A DNA stretch of 64,000 nucleotides from Juglans regia (taxonomy: Eukaryota; Streptophyta; Magnoliopsida; Fagales; Juglandaceae). The notes below the pieces were generated by a model. The model saw only the letters and a list, made by a program, of their open reading frames with translations, did no database searches and was not told the origin of the DNA. Below are positions 58,435-64,000 of the stretch, in pieces. A program made the position numbers and the translations under genes. How positions within the stretch are numbered: position 1 is the stretch's first letter; every line of letters begins with the position of its first letter. The stretch is from NCBI RefSeq assembly GCF_001411555.2, contig NC_049916.1, forward strand, positions 25,810,558 to 25,874,557, given 5' to 3'.

Positions 58435-59797
58435 TTGTACCAACGTGACAAAATAAATTACTGTATAGTTCAGCTGTTGGAGAGCTTATGGCGCAGTTGT
58501 CTAATCGCTTGTTTTTATGTATTTATGTATTTATAGTTTATGATTCAGATTTGTGGAATATAAAATTATAATTTATTAAATCACTTGTCTACTAAATTCA
58601 TTCAATATTTTCTAGGATTATTTTGACAAATAAGAGTATCCCTATTTATAAGTCAATTTGGAAGGTGAACCTGGCAGATTATAAAAAATTATAATTCATA
58701 AAATAATACATAATTACTGCCCTCATGAAGAGTACGTTAGAAAAACGGGATTTTGTGACTAATTTATTATAATTAAAAGATTATTTACAACCAATTTTAG
58801 TTGTAAATAGTCATTTTGTTGAAATTAATTGATCGCAAATAAATAGTTTTCTTATAGCATGTATCATGCTGTGTGAAAATGGTAGTGGCTTAGTAAATTA
58901 TCTTTTGATCAGCAAACTGTATATTTGATCATTATTCTTCCTACAAGCTTTCCAAACAATATCTCACCCTCCCAATTGGGATCATTTTCAGAGTCCCACA
59001 TATTATACAAATAAGGGGATTATATAAGAATAATGCTAGTATGACTCTCATTTTGACCGCTCATCTATTTAATTTTTTTATTTAAATTTTTTAGTGGTCA
59101 AGGAAGTAATTATTAATATTTTATTTTATTTTTATTTTTTAAAAATGTTTAAAAATATTTGAAAAATACTTGAAAAAAAGTTTAAAATAAAAATACAATT
59201 TGCACTTGACAGCACATAAAATGGGTACATGAAGGCGGCAGATAACACCACACATTATATAAAAGCAAATTCACATATTGACGTTGCTCGTATAATTTGT
59301 TAAATCTATTTTATGATAAAAATAACTTTACAATCTGTTATATTTCATGTCTCATTATTTTGTAAATTTATTTTTATATAATCGCACTATTTATATTAAT
59401 TATCTTTATCACACCAATTTTACTAGAGCTTATGCAGTCATAATCGCTTCTTTAATTATTCTGCTAGCTACTTTATCTATATTGTCCAGCCGGTTGCTTG
59501 TTAAGCAACTTTATTTCGAAGTTGCTTCTTAAATCAATATTTAGGATTGGTGATACTTTCAAGTAGAGTTTTTGTTCTTTAAAATGGGCAAATATACTTT
59601 TGTTTGCTTTTGCATTTAGCTTTACACTTTTACTTATTTTTCTCAGCCTTTTCTTTTATATAGCTGCTACACAGTTGACAGTAGTCAGTAGCATGCAAAT
59701 CCTTTCTCAACTTCTAAAAAAAATCAATTATATTAACTTTACTCTTAAGTTAATTCATTAGGCACTTTACAAGAAATTATACAAACCCTTATTGATA

Positions 59798-59828
<31 letters not shown>

Positions 59829-60110
59829 TATGCCCTCCTTTGTTAACAGCTTGATGCATGGGAGAAAAAAAAATATACCAAAAACTAAAACAGAGAAGAC
59901 GAGAAAATAACCGGAAGAGATCAGAAAGCGATGCATCTCAACACTCCATTTATAATATATATGTGTGTGGTGGGGGATGGTGGGTGCATACTATTTTACA
60001 GACAATTAAAAGGAAAAGAAATCATTCAAACTAAACGAAATCGATAACATATAGGAAATATTAATATTTCAAATAGAAAACACATCAAGCAAGCAGCAGC
60101 AAGCACTAGT
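58435..60110. other. Non-coding part of unit F, with block X
   Basis: This is the duplicate of 24524-26210. Block X lies at about 59400-59720. The (TA)n near 59796-59820 is shorter than in the first copy. No gene is seen. Confidence 0.5.
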
Positions 60111-60119
60111 CATATGTTT

Positions 60120-60986
60120 TCACTTCTTTTTACGACGCTCTTGAAAGTGGCGTTTGGGGTTCCTTTCAAAGCCAGCCCTGGAAATGCGAGTATCTTCCCT
60201 TCCTGGGGCTTTCATCGTTTTCACTTCTGCGGTTTGTTTTTTCTTCTCATCACGATGCTCTTGAAAGTAGCGTTTGGGGTTCCCTTCAAAGCCAGCCCTG
60301 GAAATTCGAGTATCTTCCCTTCCTGGGGCTTTCATCGTTTTCACTTCTGCGATTTGTTTTTTCTTCTCATCATGATACTCTTGAAAGTAACGTTTGGGGT
60401 TCCCTTCAAAGCCAGCCCTGGAAATGCGAGTATCTTCCCTTCCTGGGGCTTTCATCATTTTCACTTCTGCGATTTGTTTTTTCTTCTCATCACGATACTC
60501 TTGAAAGTAGCGTTTGGGGTTCCCTTCAAAGCCAGTCCTGGAAATGCGAGTATCTTCTCTTCCTGGGGCTTTCATCGTTTTCACTTCTGCAGTTTGTTTT
60601 TTCTTCTCATCACGATGCTCTTGAAAGTAGCGTTTGGGGTTCTCTTCAAAGTGAGCCCTGGAAATGCGAGTATCTTCCCTTCCTGGGGCTTTCATCGTTT
60701 TCACTTCTGTAGTTTATTTTTTCTTCTCATCACGATGCTCTTGAAAGTAGCATTTGGGGTTCTCTTCAAAGTGAGTCCTGAAAATATGAGTATCTTCCCT
60801 TCCTGGGGCATTCATCCTTTTCACTTCTGCGGTTTGTTTTTTCTTCTCATCACGATACTTTTGAAAGTAGCGTTTGGGGTTCTCTTCAAAGTGAGTCCTA
60901 GAAATGCAAGTATCTTTCCTTCCTGGAGCTTTCATCGTTTTCACTTCTTCAGTTGCCCCTGGCTGAGTGCTTCCGTTGTTGCCCAT
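60120..60986 (-). pseudogene. Gene F: second copy of seven-module gene E
   Basis: It has the same start (MGNNGSTQPGATEE), seven 120-bp modules and the same TAA after module 2 (60714-60716). Only a few bases differ from E; for example one module reads YFQEYHDE instead of YFQEHHDE. The promoter TATA (61071-61077, minus) and the AACCGCC element are kept. If the 9-kb duplication is an assembly artefact, E and F are one gene or two alleles. Confidence 0.65.
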
Positions 60987-61240
60987 TTTCACCAACTCGT
61001 TACTCTGTTCTTCCGATCTAATTTCCGGCTCTATGACACGGACGATAAAGAACACGGAGATTATGGGGGTACTTATATTATGTTGTGGTAGATAAACCGC
61101 CGATGGTTTTAAGTAAGGTAAAACTGCCATAGTTTTAATTAAGAATAATTTTTGGCATCAGCCACTGTTTAGAATCAGCCGATCGCACACCTTACGTGTC
61201 CATTTCATAATTGCGTTTCCCTCCCTCAACTAAATTCACA

Positions 61241-61699
61241 ATTGAAAACACTTTCTTCCTCTCCCCCCGCGTCGCCCCAGCTCTCCTCCCCTCCCCGTTT
61301 CTTTTGTTCCTCCCACCCGGTCGCCCCTACCCCCACCACCCGCGTCGACATCCTCTCCCCCACCCCTACCCTGCGTTGCCATCCTCTCCCCCTCCCCCCA
61401 CCCCCACCCTCGCGTGCATCTCCCCAGCTCTCCTCCCTCCCTGTTTCTTTTGTTCCCTCTCCCCCACCCTCGCGTCTCCCCCCTCAGTTTCCTCCGTGAG
61501 GTGGCCTTGATTCCATCAGCTTGGGTCTTCTATAGAGTTGGCTTGCAGTGACTTTACAAGTGGCTACTGATGCAACCATGGTGCACACGGAGGAACGGTG
61601 TCAATGACTTGGCACCATGCGGCGTACGGTGGTGCAAGGGCTGGACATGAGTTTTTAATGTGAGGTTGCATTGTTTCTGGTTGCCGAGACAAAGGAATT
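61241..61699 (+). other. C-rich low-complexity stretch and unassigned sequence
   Basis: At 61255-61495 the sequence is CCC/TCC-rich with repeated 'agctctcctcc' and 'tttcttttgttcc' pieces; frames across it are low complexity. From 61500 to 61699 I see no known domain. It may be leader sequence of the kinase remnant that follows. Confidence 0.35.
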
Positions 61700-61745
61700 A
61701 TGGGAGGGATCTTCCCATGCGATTGCTCAATAGGGACAGAAACTA

Positions 61746-62866
61746 TTTCCGTAAGAGACCTTAGTTGCCGCCACTCGAGATTTTCACCTAACTCACAAGC
61801 TCGGCGAAGGTGGCTTTGGACCCGTATACAAGGTATGATTAAATTCAGCTGTAATTTGGGTTTCCAAAGAAATTTAAACTTTAAACTCTGTATGGTTTCT
61901 AAGAAAGTTTAAGATCTAAGATTAGATATACAGTTCTATCTTAGCTTGTTCCCCCCTCATCCTGCTGGAAACATAAATATCCAGATTTTAATGTAATGGG
62001 AAATGAATTAATGATGTGCCTGTTTTCTCAATTTTCTGGTATTTTCTCATATTTTTTGAAATAGAACAGAGCGTGAGAGGACGAAAATGCCTCATCCTCT
62101 ATAATCTTTGCAAATTACGTTTTGGGAGTTGCCGGGTGCGTAAAAAGTTGTACGTCTTTTGGGAAATAATAGTGAAGGAGATAAAGATTAATGAGACAAG
62201 GAATGAAACTAACTTGGTCGGTGAATTAGGAACAACTTAATCATATTGGTATACAACGGAAAAATGAGATTTTAGAAAATAGAGGAGGTTTCTGAAAATT
62301 TGTGGGAATAATTTAGAACATAAGATACAACCAGTAATATTATACACATGAATATTACCAATTTAGAAGATAGTATAGAATCATTGATATCATGTACATC
62401 ATATGTATATGTTTAATAGTTAAGCCACTTGCCTAAGAGTAGTATTTCTATAGTGTTAAATTATTAAATTTGCAGAAGCATATTTTTCCACACTTGAGTT
62501 TACATTCCAAATGATAATAATTTACCAAGCTTTCTCATGTTTTGGGCTAGACCTTTGGATCCCAAGGGAGAGAGCTTCTTTGTTGTCAAAGTAACCTACT
62601 AACCTCAAAGGGCAATTGAAACTTCTTCTAAGTTTTGGGATTCTTTTGGTAATAGGGGAAGTTGATTGATGAGAGAGAGATCGCGGTGAAAAAGCTCTGA
62701 CAAAGCTCAACCCAAGGGGAGAAAGTGTTTAAAAATGAGGCTATGTTGTTGGCACGCGTTCAGCATCAGAATGTTGTGAATTTGTTGGGGTATTGTATCC
62801 ATATGGTGGAGAAGCTACACGTTTATGAGTATGTCTCCAATGAGAGCCTTGACAAACTTCTATTCA
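61746..62866 (+). pseudogene. Receptor-like kinase (CRK-like) fragment, two exons with stop codons
   Basis: Exon 1 (to 61832) reads LVAATRDFHLTHKLGEGGFG followed by PVYK: the start of a kinase domain with the Gly-rich loop. It ends AAG|GTATGA. Exon 2 (62656-62866) reads EIAVKKL with the ATP-binding Lys, then [20 protein letters not shown] and [15 protein letters not shown], ending at a good donor (TTCA|GTAAGT). The text is typical of cysteine-rich receptor-like and related plant kinases. TAA at 61752-61754 and TGA at 62698-62700 interrupt the frame where a residue is expected. No catalytic loop or DFG exon was found before the window ends, so it is a fragment or pseudogene. Confidence 0.8.
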
Positions 62867-64000
62867 GTAAGTTCTCTGTGACTCTCTGCTACTTTCCTTT
62901 ATTAACATTCTTCTTCTTGTTTTCTCTCATTTGCACTCACTTACTAGGACATTTTTATTTAAAAGTGAAATGAAACCGAAAGAGGCCTTATGTTTAGGTT
63001 CTAAGTTCATAGCTAATAACAGCAGTTATAGTACTAGTTTGTAGTTCTCCCCCTTATATTTCTCTGTTTGCTAGCCATGTATAGTTCATGCAGGGGAATT
63101 TTTTCTTTGCTTTATTCTTTGACCATATGTTGCCTGCACTATGTTAATCTAAATAACAGCAACTGAGTTTTGAAACAGATAATTTTTTTTTTCTTAGTTC
63201 ACGGGATTATTGGTTGATTATTTTGGATAGATTATTTTGGAAACTCATCCCTATTAAAATGACTTAGAATTAAAAAAATGCAGAATTCTTCTGAAACAAA
63301 AATTAAAAGAATGCTGAATTGTTTTTAGTATGTCTATGCACATTCTAAGTTGGGCTGGAGGCCAAGTTTAGAATTTCCCAGTTGACAGTTGGGCAACAAG
63401 TAGAATTTGATGCAACAACCTTTAGACACGATCATAATCAGACAAGCTCAAATGGAAAGACCTCTGTCAGAGATATTGTAATGTACCACAAGAGGTCCAT
63501 CCGATTAAAGTTAGAATGAAATGTAAATGGGAAGACATTTGGATTAAAATCATCCACTGATAATTGTAGCTGTTTTGTGGTAGAAATAATTTTTTCGAAT
63601 CTTCTTTTCTCTATGATAGGCCATTTTGTCATGCCATCTCTCCCAACAGCATTCAATTTAGCCTTAGCAGTTGTGCCCCTAAAATTAAACTCCTGTTAGT
63701 TATGAAGCCTTTAGCTTGATCATTTATGATTCAAATGTTTTTAACAGGTTTATGGGTCGACAATGTCGGGGACAAATAGCCATGCTTTCTTTAACAGACC
63801 TGTTGGTACTTAAAAATCTCCATTAACTGTGACATCTTTTCTTTAGATATAAAAATTACATTTGAAGGTAAAAATAGCAAAGGTGAAATATACCGATAAT
63901 ATATATATGGCTATCTATGATTTTATTTGAGATTGTCAGTCCTCGATTTCTGGTGTGTTTCTTTTAGAAGAGATGATGGCCTGCCATATCTTCATTTTCT
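62867..64000. other. AT-rich sequence after the kinase exons, no gene recognised
   Basis: This may be intron of the kinase remnant. A 72-codon minus frame at 63438-63656 looks protein-like in composition but matches nothing I recognise. No later kinase exon is visible. Confidence 0.35.

Larger units (their letters stand above)
52330..61240. repeat. Near-identical second copy of about 18400-27337
   Basis: The offset is 33922 bp at first, 33911 after an 11-bp difference near 55500, and 33903 after an 8-bp difference in the (TA)n near 59800. A handful of single-base differences occur. All contained features repeat: CpG-rich leader, hAT exon remnant, outer-hAT right end, AT-rich arrays, solo LTR, block X and gene E. 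The match stops where the first copy meets the N gap. Confidence 0.95.

Noticed and set aside
61211..61510. Two overlapping Pro/Ser-rich frames
   Set aside because: Low-complexity C-rich DNA without a domain.

Overview
This is plant nuclear DNA, almost certainly from a woody eudicot. The evidence is spliceosomal intron signals, a TGTAAC-type Ty3/gypsy LTR element with a tRNA-Met primer site, a plant L1 LINE with a zf-RVT tail, FAR1/MULE and zf-GRF sequences, hAT elements and many short AT-rich MITEs. Some repeats remind me of Fagales/Juglandaceae, but that is memory only and weak. There is a 100-N assembly gap at 27338-27437.

Region 1 (about 0.85-27.3 kb) is a tandem cluster of very small paralogous minus-strand genes, here called A to E, with a further copy F in the duplicated block near 60 kb. 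Each has a TATA box about 85 bp before the ATG and a conserved AACCGCC element further upstream. A, B and D begin with a hydrophobic segment. C and E lack it and carry a tandemly repeated 40-residue module (2 copies in C, 7 in E). The genes sit in repeating units of about 4-5 kb, and two units form a roughly 10-kb dimer that has itself been duplicated (A-B-C, then deleted A', then D-E). The second dimer carries a 6.5-kb hAT element (15382-21913, 8-bp TSD) with a second hAT nested in it (17526-21682). D is broken by a MITE, A' is deleted, and E/F have an in-frame stop. I know of no described family with this module. It is the best candidate here for something undescribed.

Region 2 (27.4-33.6 kb) holds a zf-GRF/coiled-coil/TM gene remnant on the + strand, convergent with a decayed FAR1/MULE-transposase gene on the - strand.

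Region 3 (33.7-44.5 kb) is a non-autonomous Ty3/gypsy element with 2.5-kb LTRs that encodes gag only (TR-GAG type). It is joined directly to a 5'-truncated L1-type LINE with an intact 1212-residue ORF2. The element has no target-site duplication, and its two LTRs are mosaic: 5' halves divergent, 3' halves nearly identical.

Region 4 (44.5-51.4 kb) is non-coding, then a tandem array of a small minus-strand non-coding LTR element (TRIM-like, five LTRs sharing internal segments).

Region 5 (51.4-61.2 kb) starts as another copy of the inner hAT, then becomes a near-perfect repeat of about 18.4-27.3 kb. The first copy stops exactly at the N gap. A false duplication or chimeric join in the assembly is the simplest reading, and gene F is then the same locus as E. 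Region 6 (61.2-64 kb) contains two exons of a receptor-like kinase with stop codons.

No tRNA, rRNA or CRISPR feature was recognised. Apart from the small genes, the gag and LINE ORF2, little in the window appears to be intact coding sequence.
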